Source: Pseudomonadota bacterium
GTDB taxonomy: Bacteria > Pseudomonadota > Gammaproteobacteria > Acidiferrobacterales > Acidiferrobacteraceae
Reading direction: 5' to 3'
Assembly: GCA_021819245.1 (NCBI GenBank)
Contig: JAKARI010000011.1
Coordinates: 1-64,000 of the forward strand
DNA: 64,000 nucleotides
Under the pieces are notes generated by a model that did not search any database, had not been told where the DNA came from, and saw nothing but the letters and a program-made list of their open reading frames with translations. Below are positions 9,186 through 19,300 of this stretch, one piece after another. The translations under genes were made by a program, and so were the position numbers. The stretch's first letter is position 1. Each line of letters starts with the position of its first letter.

Positions 9186-10533
9186 CGGCCTTGAGGGCGG
9201 CAAGCAGGCGGCCATGCAGACCCGCGAAGCCGCCGTTGCTCATGACGAGGATATGATCCCCGGGCCGGGCCTCGGCCACGAGGCCCGCGATCAGGGCCTC
9301 GTGGCTTGCGTAGACTTTCGCGTGGTGGTCCGGGCGGGCGACCGCCGCCGCGACGTCCCAGCCGATGTCCGGGGGGGCGTAGATATAGGCCGCATCGGCC
9401 AGGGCCAGCGACGGACCCAAGGTCTTGCGGTGCACCCCCTGGCGCATCGTATTGGAGCGCGGCTCCAGCACCGCCAGCACCCGATGCGGCGCGACCCGCG
9501 CCTTGAGCGCCTCCAGGGTGGCCGCGATGGCGGTCGGGTGGTGGGCGAAGTCATCATAGACCGTGATGCCGCGCGCGCTCCCAGACACCTCGAGACGTCT
9601 TTTCACCCCGCCGAATGTGGCCAGGGCCTGCAAGGCGGTCTCGGCCGGGACCCCGGCAAAGCGCGCCGCGGCCAGTGCGGCGAGCGCGTTTGCGACATTG
9701 TGACGGCCGGCGAGCGACCACTGCACGGCGCCGATCTCATGCCCATTGAGGCTCACCGCAAACGCGCCGCCGTCGGCTGACACAAGCCGCGCCTCCCAGC
9801 CGCCGGGGCGCCCGAAGTACTCCACCGGTGTCCAGGCGCCGGCGGCGATGACGTCGGCCAATGCCGCATCGGCGCCGTTGGCGACGATCAGGCCGTTACC
9901 GGGCACGGTGCGCAGAAGATGCTGAAATTGCCGCGAGATCGCCGCGAGATCCGGGTAGATGTCGGCATGATCATACTCGAGATTGTTGAGCACCACGGCC
10001 CGCGGCCGATAGTGGACGAACTTGGCGCGCTTGTCGAAGAACGCGGTGTCATACTCGTCGGCCTCGACGACGAAGAAGCGCGATGCCGTGAGCCGTGCCG
10101 ATACCCCGAAGTCCTGCGGCACGCCGCCGATCAGAAACCCGGGCTCGAGCCCGGCCTGCTCGAGGATCCACGCCACGAGGCTTGTGACCGTGGTCTTGCC
10201 GTGGGTACCGGCTATGGCGATGACGAAGCGCTCGCGCAGCACGTGTTCGGCGAGCCACTGCGGACCCGAGACATAGGGGATGCCGGCATTCAGGACCTCT
10301 TCGACCGCCGGATTGCCGCGCGACAGGGCGTTGCCGATGACCACGAGGTCCGGGGCGGGTGCCGGCAGGGCCTCGTAGCCCTCGGTGACGGCGATGCCGC
10401 TTTCCCGCAGCTGGTCGCTCATCGGCGGGTAGACCCCGCGATCGGAGCCGGTCACGGCATAGCCCGCGGCCCGGGCGAGGAGCGCAAGCCCCCCCATGAA
10501 CGTCCCGCCGATACCAAGAATATGGATACGCAT
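9175..10533 (-). CDS. mpl: UDP-N-acetylmuramate:L-alanyl-gamma-D-glutamyl-meso-diaminopimelate ligase
   Basis: 452 residues from the ATG at 10533, the usual Mpl length. The N-terminus MRIHILGIGGTFMGGLALLA is diagnostic for Mpl rather than MurC, and the ATP loop GTHGKTT is at residues 109-115, followed by VEADEYDTAFFDKR and the Mur ligase motifs HNVANALAA and DDFAHHPTAI. The enzyme joins recovered murein tripeptide to UDP-MurNAc in the cytoplasm and so recycles cell-wall peptide. It is transcribed away from rnd, with about 200 bases between the two starts. Confidence 0.95.
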   Translation of the reverse strand: MRIHILGIGGTFMGGLALLARAAGYAVTGSDRGVYPPMSDQLRESGIAVTEGYEALPAPAPDLVVIGNALSRGNPAVEEVLNAGIPYVSGPQWLAEHVLRERFVIAIAGTHGKTTVTSLVAWILEQAGLEPGFLIGGVPQDFGVSARLTASRFFVVEADEYDTAFFDKRAKFVHYRPRAVVLNNLEYDHADIYPDLAAISRQFQHLLRTVPGNGLIVANGADAALADVIAAGAWTPVEYFGRPGGWEARLVSADGGAFAVSLNGHEIGAVQWSLAGRHNVANALAALAAARFAGVPAETALQALATFGGVKRRLEVSGSARGITVYDDFAHHPTAIAATLEALKARVAPHRVLAVLEPRSNTMRQGVHRKTLGPSLALADAAYIYAPPDIGWDVAAAVARPDHHAKVYASHEALIAGLVAEARPGDHILVMSNGGFAGLHGRLLAALKAATS

Positions 10534-10737
10534 CACGGTGTCGCCGAGGAATGACGGGCCATGGCGTCCCGCCGCGGGGGACGCGGCGTGTCGCCGCCCG
10601 GGCGCTTGTGGGCCGCGCGCCGCTTCGAGGGGCGCGCACAGACATATTTGCAGGCGGGGGGCTGGGACATGGGAGACCGATGATAAACCGCTTTGCGGCT
10701 GGAACAAAACGCCCCGTCCCTTTAGACTGGCACGCCC

Positions 10738-11844
10738 ATGACCGAACTTTTGCATGACGCCTCGGCGCTGGCCTCATGGGGCGCCGCGATCGTCGCCTCT
10801 CCCTGGACGGGCCTCGACACCGAATTCTTTCGCGAACGCACCTATTACGCCAAATTGTGTCTGGTTCAGGTCGCGACCCCGGACGCGATCACGCTCGTCG
10901 ATCCCTTGCATCTCGATATCAGGCCGCTTGGCGCGGCCCTCGCGGGCCCCGGCGTCAAGATCCTGCATGCCGGCCGGCAGGATCTCGAACTGCTTTTGCA
11001 GGAGACGGGGGTTCTGCCCGCGCCCCTGTTCGATACCCAGATCGCGGCGGCGCTCGCCGGTTACGATGAGCAGATCGGTTATGCGAATCTGGTCGCCGAG
11101 GTGCTCAAGGTAAATCTCGCCAAGGATGCCACGCGCACCGATTGGGCGGCGCGCCCGTTGAGCGATCGCCAACTTGCCTATGCCCAGGATGATGTGCGCT
11201 ATCTCGAGGCCCTGCGCCAGGCCCTCCTTGCGGAACTCGATCGTCTGGGGCGCGTGGCGTGGCTTACCGAGGACTGCGCGTCCTTAAACGACCCCGCGCA
11301 CTATGACTTTTCGCTTACGCAATTGGTGCGCCGTCATCGTCAGGGCGCGAACCTGCCGATCGCCGCGCAAGGCAGGTTCCAGGCCCTGCTCCTGTGGCGC
11401 GAAGAGGCCGCCCGTCAGGCCAACCTGCCGCGCGCCTGGGTGATTGCAGATGCCGTGCTGGTCGATCTCGCCTTGCGCCCCCCTAAAAACCGCGCGGACT
11501 TCGGTCAGAGGCCAGGCCTCGACGACCGGCAGATCCGCCGCCTGGGCGATCAACTCATCAGCGTCATTGAGGCGGCCCCGGAGCGCCCTGCCCACCCGTG
11601 GCCGGCCGCGCGCCTTGCCCCCGAGGATGAGCGTCCGTACCAGGCCCTGGCGGCGCTCGTCGATGCCCGTGCGCAGGCCCTGGGAATCGGGGCCGGCGTC
11701 ATAGGGTCGCGCCGGATGCTCAAGGAGATCGCGCAAGGCGCGCCACCCCAAGAACTCACCCGGGGCTGGCGTGCCGAGGTCCTCGGGACGGAGGGCGACC
11801 GGCTGCTTGCCGAGATCGCGAAGCGCCATGCCGACGCTGCGTGA
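10738..11844 (+). CDS. rnd: Ribonuclease D
   Basis: 368 residues. The DEDDy exonuclease motifs are present: LDTEF (Asp27, Glu29), HAGRQDLE, and YAQDDVRYL with the catalytic Tyr and Asp. A C-terminal helical HRDC region covers roughly residues 210-290. RNase D trims the 3' ends of tRNA precursors and other small RNAs from the 3' side. It is the first gene of a pair with yihA, whose start lies inside its last codons. Confidence 0.95.
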   Translation: MTELLHDASALASWGAAIVASPWTGLDTEFFRERTYYAKLCLVQVATPDAITLVDPLHLDIRPLGAALAGPGVKILHAGRQDLELLLQETGVLPAPLFDTQIAAALAGYDEQIGYANLVAEVLKVNLAKDATRTDWAARPLSDRQLAYAQDDVRYLEALRQALLAELDRLGRVAWLTEDCASLNDPAHYDFSLTQLVRRHRQGANLPIAAQGRFQALLLWREEAARQANLPRAWVIADAVLVDLALRPPKNRADFGQRPGLDDRQIRRLGDQLISVIEAAPERPAHPWPAARLAPEDERPYQALAALVDARAQALGIGAGVIGSRRMLKEIAQGAPPQELTRGWRAEVLGTEGDRLLAEIAKRHADAA

Positions 11845-12421
11845 CGCGGTCTTTGTGCTCGGCGCGCCGCGTGTGCGCGATCTGCCCCCCGATACCGGTG
11901 TCGAGATCGCCTTCGCGGGCCGTTCGAACGCCGGCAAGTCCAGCGCCCTCAATGCCCTTACCGGACAAAACGGCCTGGCGCGCGTGAGCAAGACCCCGGG
12001 ACGCACCCAGCAGCTCAATGTCTTTGCGCTGTCGCCCGGGCATCGCCTCGTGGACCTGCCGGGCTACGGTTATGCCAAGGTGCCGCAGGCCCTGCGCCAC
12101 GCCTTTCTCGCACTGACGACCGATTATTTTCAGATACGCCGCAGTCTCAAGGGCCTCGTGCTGGTGGCCGACATCCGCCAGGGCCTAAAAGGCGAAGACC
12201 ATGCCCTCCTCGAGGGCCGTGCCGATATCCCCGTGCTCGTGCTTTTGTCGAAGGCCGACAAGATCACTCGGGGCGAGCGCCAGCACCGCGCGCGCGAGCT
12301 CGCACAAGGCGCCCCCGAGACCGCCACTCTTCTGCCGTTCTCGGCGCTCGACGGCACGGGGGTGGAAGAGGCGCGTCACTGGGTCCTGCAATCTCTGGGG
12401 CTTCCCCGGGACGCCTGCTGA
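11828..12421 (+). CDS. yihA: Ribosome-biogenesis GTP-binding protein YihA/EngB
   Basis: 197 residues. The start is the ATG at 11828, overlapping the rnd stop by 17 bases. GTPase motifs: G1 GRSNAGKSS (31-39), the EngB hallmark SKTPGRTQ, G3 DLPGYGYA, G4 LSKADK and G5-like FSALDGTG. EngB is an essential GTPase that assists assembly of the 50S ribosomal subunit. Length and motif order match the family. Confidence 0.95.
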   Translation: MPTLRDAVFVLGAPRVRDLPPDTGVEIAFAGRSNAGKSSALNALTGQNGLARVSKTPGRTQQLNVFALSPGHRLVDLPGYGYAKVPQALRHAFLALTTDYFQIRRSLKGLVLVADIRQGLKGEDHALLEGRADIPVLVLLSKADKITRGERQHRARELAQGAPETATLLPFSALDGTGVEEARHWVLQSLGLPRDAC

Positions 12422-12549
12422 TCGCGCGAGCGCCGGGGCCCCGGCCCGGGCGCGCGCAGAGTGTCTCCAGGGGCAGGCGAGGCGGGCTGCCCTGCGCGTC
12501 TGGCCACTCATGATCTAGACTCGAGACAGGCCTTGGGAGGGTGAAGGGC

Positions 12550-13344
12550 ATGTCGATTCGCAGTCGCGCGGCGCAAGCCGCTATCACCTGGCTCAATGCC
12601 GAGCGACCCCGCCCGGCGCCCGTGGAGGAGCCGGGGACCCATGAGGCCTTGATGGGCACGGTCCAACCTGGGGATGTGCTGCTCATGGAGGGCATGACCC
12701 GCGTGGGCGGCATGATCAAGACCATCGCGCAGAGCACCTGGTCGCATGCCGCCTTGTGCGTAAGCGGGGAGGGCGGGCCGCCGCCCGGCGTGGACCCGGA
12801 CATCCTGCGCCCGTTCGTTTCCGATCCGGCCGGCGCCCCGGTGGTGCTCGAGGCCCTGTTGGGCCAGGGGGTGATCCTCACATCCCTGGCGCAGTATCGT
12901 TCCACGCGCCTGCGCCTCTGCCGTCCCCGCCATCTGCTCCCTGCCGATAGGGCCGCCGTTGTCGCCTATGCCCTCGCGCGCTTAGGTGACGACTATGGCC
13001 TGCGCGGGCTCGTTGATCTTGCGCGCCTGGCACTCCCCTGGCCCTTCATACCGTGGCGCCTGCGCCCGGCGCTCTTGGCCCATCGGGCCGGTCCACACAC
13101 CCGCACGGTGTGTTCCGTGCTCATCGCCGAGGCGTTCGCATCGGTCGGCTATCCGATTCGCCCCAAGCACGCTCATGGTCCATCGCCCCAGACGGCAGAC
13201 ATCCTCCCCGCGCTCCCGAAAGATTTCGATCTTTCGCCATTTTTCGATGTCATAAAGCCCGCCGCTATGCCTAGTGGCTACCGCACCCGCCAGCAAGAAA
13301 AGGCTGGTATCGGCCACCCGCCATTCGCGCCCGACTCCGCCTAA
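12550..13344 (+). CDS. YiiX/YebB-like permuted NlpC/P60 hydrolase
   Basis: 264 residues from the ATG at 12550, nine bases after GGGAGG; the GTG at 12541 is less likely. Features of the YiiX/YaeF permuted papain-like family: an N-terminal GDVLLMEGMTRVGGMI, the catalytic-type His in WSHAALCV (His66), and the Cys in TRTVCSVLIAEAF preceded by LGDDYGLRGL. Such proteins are thought to be amidases or acyl hydrolases acting on lipids or peptides. No signal peptide is seen. It lies 41 bases upstream of the giant beta-oxidation fusion gene in the same direction and may be co-transcribed with it. Confidence 0.75.
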   Translation: MSIRSRAAQAAITWLNAERPRPAPVEEPGTHEALMGTVQPGDVLLMEGMTRVGGMIKTIAQSTWSHAALCVSGEGGPPPGVDPDILRPFVSDPAGAPVVLEALLGQGVILTSLAQYRSTRLRLCRPRHLLPADRAAVVAYALARLGDDYGLRGLVDLARLALPWPFIPWRLRPALLAHRAGPHTRTVCSVLIAEAFASVGYPIRPKHAHGPSPQTADILPALPKDFDLSPFFDVIKPAAMPSGYRTRQQEKAGIGHPPFAPDSA

Positions 13345-13385
13345 CAGCGCCATAAAGCCGGTCTATACTGGAGGCAGGAGGGGGC

Positions 13386-16300
13386 ATGGGCCAGGGACCG
13401 GAGGTCATCATCGTGGGGGCGGGACCGGCCGGCATCAGCGCCGCATTGAAGCTTGCGCGCGCCGGTGTGCGGGTCCTGGTGCTCGAAGGCGGGGAATACG
13501 CCGGGGCCGAGAACTGGTCGGGCGGGGTCTTCTGCGCCGAGGCCCTGGTGCGCGAAGATGTCCTGGGGGCCCATGCGTGGGCGCGTGCCCCGCGCGAGCG
13601 GCGCGTCGTCGCGCGCTCGCTCCTTCTCCACGGCGGTGACGGGTGCGCGGGCTTTGAGGCGCGCGCCGTCACCGGCAACGATTATGGCGAGGCCTGGACG
13701 GTGCTGCGTCCCCGGCTCGACCGGTATCTTGCCTCCTGCGCCATCGCGCACGGGGCCACACTCTTGCCGCGCACGAGCGCAAGCGGCCTGCGGTTTGCCG
13801 GCGGGCGGGTGGTGGGGGTCGATACCGCGCGCGGACCGATCGAGGCGCCGGTGGTGTTTCTGGCCGAGGGCGATGCGGCCGGCCTGCTGTCGCGCGCCGG
13901 GCTCGAGCGCCCGGTGGTGCGTTATGCCCAGGGCATCAAGGCCGTGTTCGCGCTGCCCGCCTCGACCATCGAGGCGCGATTTGGGGTGCGCCCAGACGAG
14001 GGGGTGGCGCAGGAGTGGCTCTTGCGCAACGGTCCGTTCAAGGGCCGGACCGCGGCGCTCGACATGAGCGGCTTCCTGTATACGAACCGGGATACCCTGT
14101 CGGTGGGGCTCGTGCTTCCGCTGGCATCGCTCGCCGATCAAGGCCCGGCCGACCATCCGCGGCTCCTGCGCCGGTTTCTTGCCCTGCCAGAGATCGCGGC
14201 CTGGCTCGCAGGGTCCACGCAGATCGCCTATGGCGCCAAGGTGATTCGCGCCGGCGGCCTGCGCGAGGGGGCGGCCTGCGCCTATGAGGGGCTGGCCATC
14301 GGCGGGGCCTCCCTGGGGCTCGGGCTCGAGTTCCCCTATCCGAACTTCATGGGGCCTGCGGCGATGTCGGGGGTGGCATTCGCGGACGCCGTGCTCGATC
14401 TGCGCGCCCGCCGGGATTATTCGGCAGCCGCCCTGGCCGAGGCCTATGGCGGGCGGTTGCGCCAGAGTCCCGACTATGACAATGCACGGTTTGCCGCGGC
14501 CTGGCCCGAGGCCTTGCATGCCAGCCCGCTCGTCTTCGAGCACCTCCCGGCGCTGGTCGGGGCGCTCGTCTCTGATGGCGCCGCGCAGTCGCGCGCCTGC
14601 ACGCGCGCCGCGCTCGCACTCCTGCGCGACCGCGCCAGCATGAAGGTCGTAGCGTCCCTGCCGCGGCCGGCGCCCGCGCCGGGCTGCCCGCCCCTTGCCG
14701 TGACCTTTTTGCTGGGACGCAAAGGCGCGCTCGTGCCGGTGGCGGCTGCGCCGGGTCTTGCGCCCCTGGCCCGCGCCATCGGGTATGCCTACGGGCGGGG
14801 CCTGCCGCGTCTTGAGACCCGCCTGGCCGCGGCCTTCTCGGAGCGTCTCTGGGCCTTTGCCGCGCGCATGTCGGCCCGCGCCGCGGGGCTTGCGATCGCC
14901 GGGGCATGCGGTTTTGCCAAAGACGGCGTGCAGCTCCTTGCGGCCGGCCGCTCGGCTGTTATGCGCTCACCCTTTTACCGCCACGAAGGGCTTGCCCGCG
15001 CGCGCAGTGCTTGGGACCACGAACCGGCCGATTCCCCCATGGATTGGCTCTCGCCCCTGGCACGCCCGGTCCCTGATCTGCGCCACATCCGCGTCCCGCG
15101 CGATCTTCCCGCGCTTGATGCCCGCCGCCTGCGCCGCGTGTGTCCGGCGGCGGTCTACGGTCCCGGCAGTCCCGCAGGCGGCGCGTCCGTGACCTACGAG
15201 AATTGCATCAAATGTGAATCGTGCCGATTGGCGGCCCCCGCAGTCGACTGGCAGCGGACCAGCACCCATCGCCTGATCTACGAACTCCCGGGCGCGTGCC
15301 GCACGGGACCCGACGGCAGCGTGCGCGGCGACATCGATCTTAAGCCCGACGCGCCGCCCGAGAACGCGGCCCTGGAGCGGCTTATCGCGCTCCTCGCCTC
15401 GCGGCCGACGGCCCCGGGCCTCGAGTTTCGCGCACGCATCCGCCAGGAACTGGCGGGCGTCCGACTCGATGGCCATGAGCGCCTGGCGGCGCTTTGCGAA
15501 CGAGGGGCCTATGGCGCGCTCTCCGAGGCGCTTGCCGGGAGGCTCCCCTGGCGCGTGCGATCGCCGGGCGCGCCGGGCGAGGCGTTCCTGCGCCGGGTCC
15601 TGCAGGATCGCGCTGCCGTCTTGTTTCCGCCAACGCGCCTTACCGCGCTCGCCTCGGGATGGACCGCCCGGGACCGCGCCGCCCTCATGCCGCTCGTGCA
15701 TGCCCGCGACCAGACCCCTGAGGACATCATCGCCGCGCTCGCTGCGCACGATCCCGGGCTTGGGTTCGTGGCCATGCACCACCTGCTCGCCGAGGCGCGG
15801 CTCGGCCGCCGCCTGGCGCGCCTGAGCGCCCCTCTGTTTCGTGAGGCCGACGGCCTGTCTGCGTGGTACCCCGATGTCGGTGCCGATGTCGCCGGTCACC
15901 AGGGCGCCATCGATGGCACCAAGGCCCTGCGCGCCGCCGGCCTCGATGCGGCACGCTGCGTGCGCGTGCCGGCCGCAGACAAGCCCTTGTTTGCGATCGA
16001 CCCGATTTTCGCCCGTTACTATACGGCCCTTATGGAAGGATATGGCGAGACGCTGTGCGCGCGCGCGGATGCCCACGCCCGCTCGCGCATTCAGTTCGCG
16101 GGCGCCTATCGCGATCGCGAGGGGTCCGATGCCGTGTTCAAGTTCGGCGCCGTCAAGCGCCTGCTCGCGATCATCGCCTATGCGCTCGCGCTCGCCCGCC
16201 GCCTGCGGGCGGTCTGCGACCAGGAGCCGCGCCGGGCCGTGGCGCTCCTTCAGGCGCGTTTCGGGGTCTCATTGGACGGCGTGGCCTGGTGCGCGGGCCA

Positions 16301-19300
16301 GGTCTTTGGGGGCATCGCCTACTCCGAGGATGACATCCTCAGCCGCCGCTATCGCGATGCCATGGTCCTTACGCAATGGCCGGCCACCAGACCCGCGGAT
16401 ATCGCACGCCGCTTCGAAGACGCGCTCTGGGCCGAGCCTGAGGACGCCGCGGAGGCCGTGTTTCTGCGCCACGCCCTAAGCGAAGACACGGCGCCTTCGG
16501 CGCTCGTCCCTGTGCGCTGCCGTCTCCCCATAACCCCCAGGCCCACCGGCCTTTTTGTCCACCAAAGCGGAAGTTTCCTCTTCGGGCGCCTGCTTAGCCC
16601 GGCGCAGGCCTTCGTGCCCGAGGACTTTCTCGCAGACCCCGCGCTGCGGGGCACGCGCGCGCAGGTCCTGCATCTCGTGCGCGCGGGATTTCGTGCCCCC
16701 GGCGGCATCGCCTATGGCCGCTACCTCGATCGCCATCATGCCGTGCCGGCATCCGATGTCGAACGCCTCAAGGCCTGTGCGGCATTCGCCACCGTGATCC
16801 CGAAAAACCTTGGAGGGCGGGGGGCGAGCAAGGCCGAGTATGCCGTGCTCGCGGGTCTGCTCATGGCGCGCGTCGATCCTTCCGTGGGCCTCCTGGTCAT
16901 GGCCAGCACCAGCATCGGCACCATGCCCGTGCTGCTCGCGCTGGAAAAGGACCTCCCGCGGCTTGCCGCAGAGCTCGACGCGCTGTCCCGGGGGTCGATC
17001 GCGGACCTGCGCCGGGGCGCCGGCAGGCTCACCGCGCTCTGCGAGCGCCCGCGCCCGGGGGCCATCCGCAAGACCCTCGAGGCCATGGGCGCGCTCATCA
17101 AGGACTGCTTTCTGAAACCCGGGTCGGCCCTGAAATATCTGGCGCGCGATGCGCTCGAGGCGTTCCAGGCCCTGGTGGCCACCGCCCGGACGCGCGACCT
17201 CGACGCCTTGGCCGTCTCCGCAAAGGCCTTTGCCGCTACCCTCGCCACGCTTACCGAGCGGCTTGCAAAAGAACGCGTGCAGTTGCCGGTGCGTGTCGCG
17301 GCCCATGAGCGCTTCCTGCGCTTCCTCGCGCACGGACAGATCAGCGCGTTTGCGCTGACCGAGCCCTCCGCCGGTTCCGATACCGGGGCGCTTGCGGCCC
17401 GGGCGCAGCCCGTGCGCGCGGCCTTGAGCCCCGCCGAGGCCGGCCTGTGGCGATTTGCCACGGCCCAGGGCCCACGCCTCCTTCTCGATGAACGGCGCCT
17501 CGATTTCACGGCGCCGGAGGTCCGCTACCGGCTACCCGACGGCAGGCAGGCGACCCTCGATGACAGCGTCTGGGGCGCGGGGCCCCCGCCGGCGCGCCGG
17601 CGCGTGGTGCTCGACGCGCAGGAGATCTATGAGTACGACGACATGGGGGTCCCCTTGGATACCCCGGATGGCCCGGTCTATGAGTATTTCGCGCTATCGG
17701 GCACCAAGATGTGGATCAGCAACGGCTCGATCGCCGACCGCTATTGCCTCTATGCCCAAGGCCCGCTGGGCGAGACCGGGTTCATGGTCGAGCGCCGCTC
17801 CGAGGGACTTTCCGTGGGCCAGGATGAGCGTAAGCTCGGCCAGCGCGCCTCGCCGACCAATGAGCTCGCCCTGTCGTCCGTGCGGGTATGCGCAAGCCGT
17901 GTCCTGGGGTTCGAGGGGCATGGGCAGGTGAGCGCCCTGGAGACCTTGAGTGTCGGGCGCGGCGGGCTCGTGGTCGGCGCCGCCAGCCTCATCGAGCGGC
18001 TCCTGGCCGATTATGGCAGGCGGCTCGATCCGCAGTCGCCCGCGCGCGCCTTGGCCACCTACGAATGCGAGCGGATTCGGGCCTTGGGCGCGCGCCTCGT
18101 GGGCCTCATGGACCGCGCCGATCTCGCGCACGGCGATTTTCGTATCGAGGCGGCGCTGTCCAAATTCCTGGCCTCCGAGGGGCTTCACCGCGTGCTGCGC
18201 GCCTTTGAGCAAGATTGCGGCCCATCGGCCGCGGCCGTGACCGAGTCCATCGAGAAGTGGCGGCGCGACGCGCGCATCCTCAATATTTACGAGGGCACGA
18301 ACGAGGTTCAGAGGTTCCTGGTCCTCAAGGACCTGCCGGCCCTGTTTACGCGCTTTGCCACGATCGAGGCGACCGGTAGCCAAGGTCTCGATCAGGCGTT
18401 GCGGGCATTTGGCGATTTCTTGCGCCCGCGGCTTGCCGGCCTTGAGGCGCGCATAGCCGGCGACGGCGACAGCCAGATCCTGTGGTTTCCGGTGGTCGAT
18501 TGGGCAGCCGAGCTCTATGCCTGGGCGGTGCAGGTCGAGCGCCGGCAGGCGCTTGTCGCGCGCGGCGCAGGGCCTAAGGCGCAGGCGGCCGTGGAGGCGA
18601 TCGAAGCGGCCTGCGAGCAGGCGGTGGCATCGCGCGCGCGTGCGGCCTCTGCCGTATTCGCACAGGCGCAGGCCTATGAGGAGGCGGTGGCCGCGCTCGC
18701 CAATCGCCGTGCCCTGGACGCGGCCGCCCCGGCATCGGCCTGGGGCCCGGGGCTGCGCGGCCATGTGCTCGTCCTGGTGCGCGACCTTTATAACGCGGAC
18801 GGGCGCGATGTGCGCCTCGATGACGAAGACCTCGCGGTCCTGGATCAGGTCCTCGCGGCCTGCGACCGCGATGCCGGGTTAAGCGCCACGGCGCTCGTGG
18901 TGACGGCCGCGCCCTGCCCAGACCACATACAGCGGCTGCGCGCCGCCGGGGTAGGGGTCAGGGCGGTGGTCACAGGCGGGGTCCCCGACCCCACGGCCCT
19001 GGCGGCCGTGGCCGCGGCCCTGCGCCCCGATCTGATTCTGGCCGGCACGCATGATCCGCTTGGCCTCGCGGCCCTGGCCGGCGCCTTGCATACCGTAATG
19101 GTCGACGGCGTCACCGGCCTTACCGGGGCCGGGGCGCGCGGCTATTTGCTGATGCGCGGGCCAATCCGGCGACGTTTCGTGAGTTATCGAAGGCTCGTGA
19201 TCGCAAGCGCCCACCTGCCGGCGACCGGGCGCAGTGACGATTTTTCTGCGGCCGCCTGGCTTGCGACGCTTAAAACCGCGCCCCCCGAAGAACGCATCGC

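Noticed and set aside
16476-18764. Long minus-strand frames opposite the giant fusion
   Set aside because: They are shadows of the fusion's codon pattern; the + strand carries all conserved motifs.
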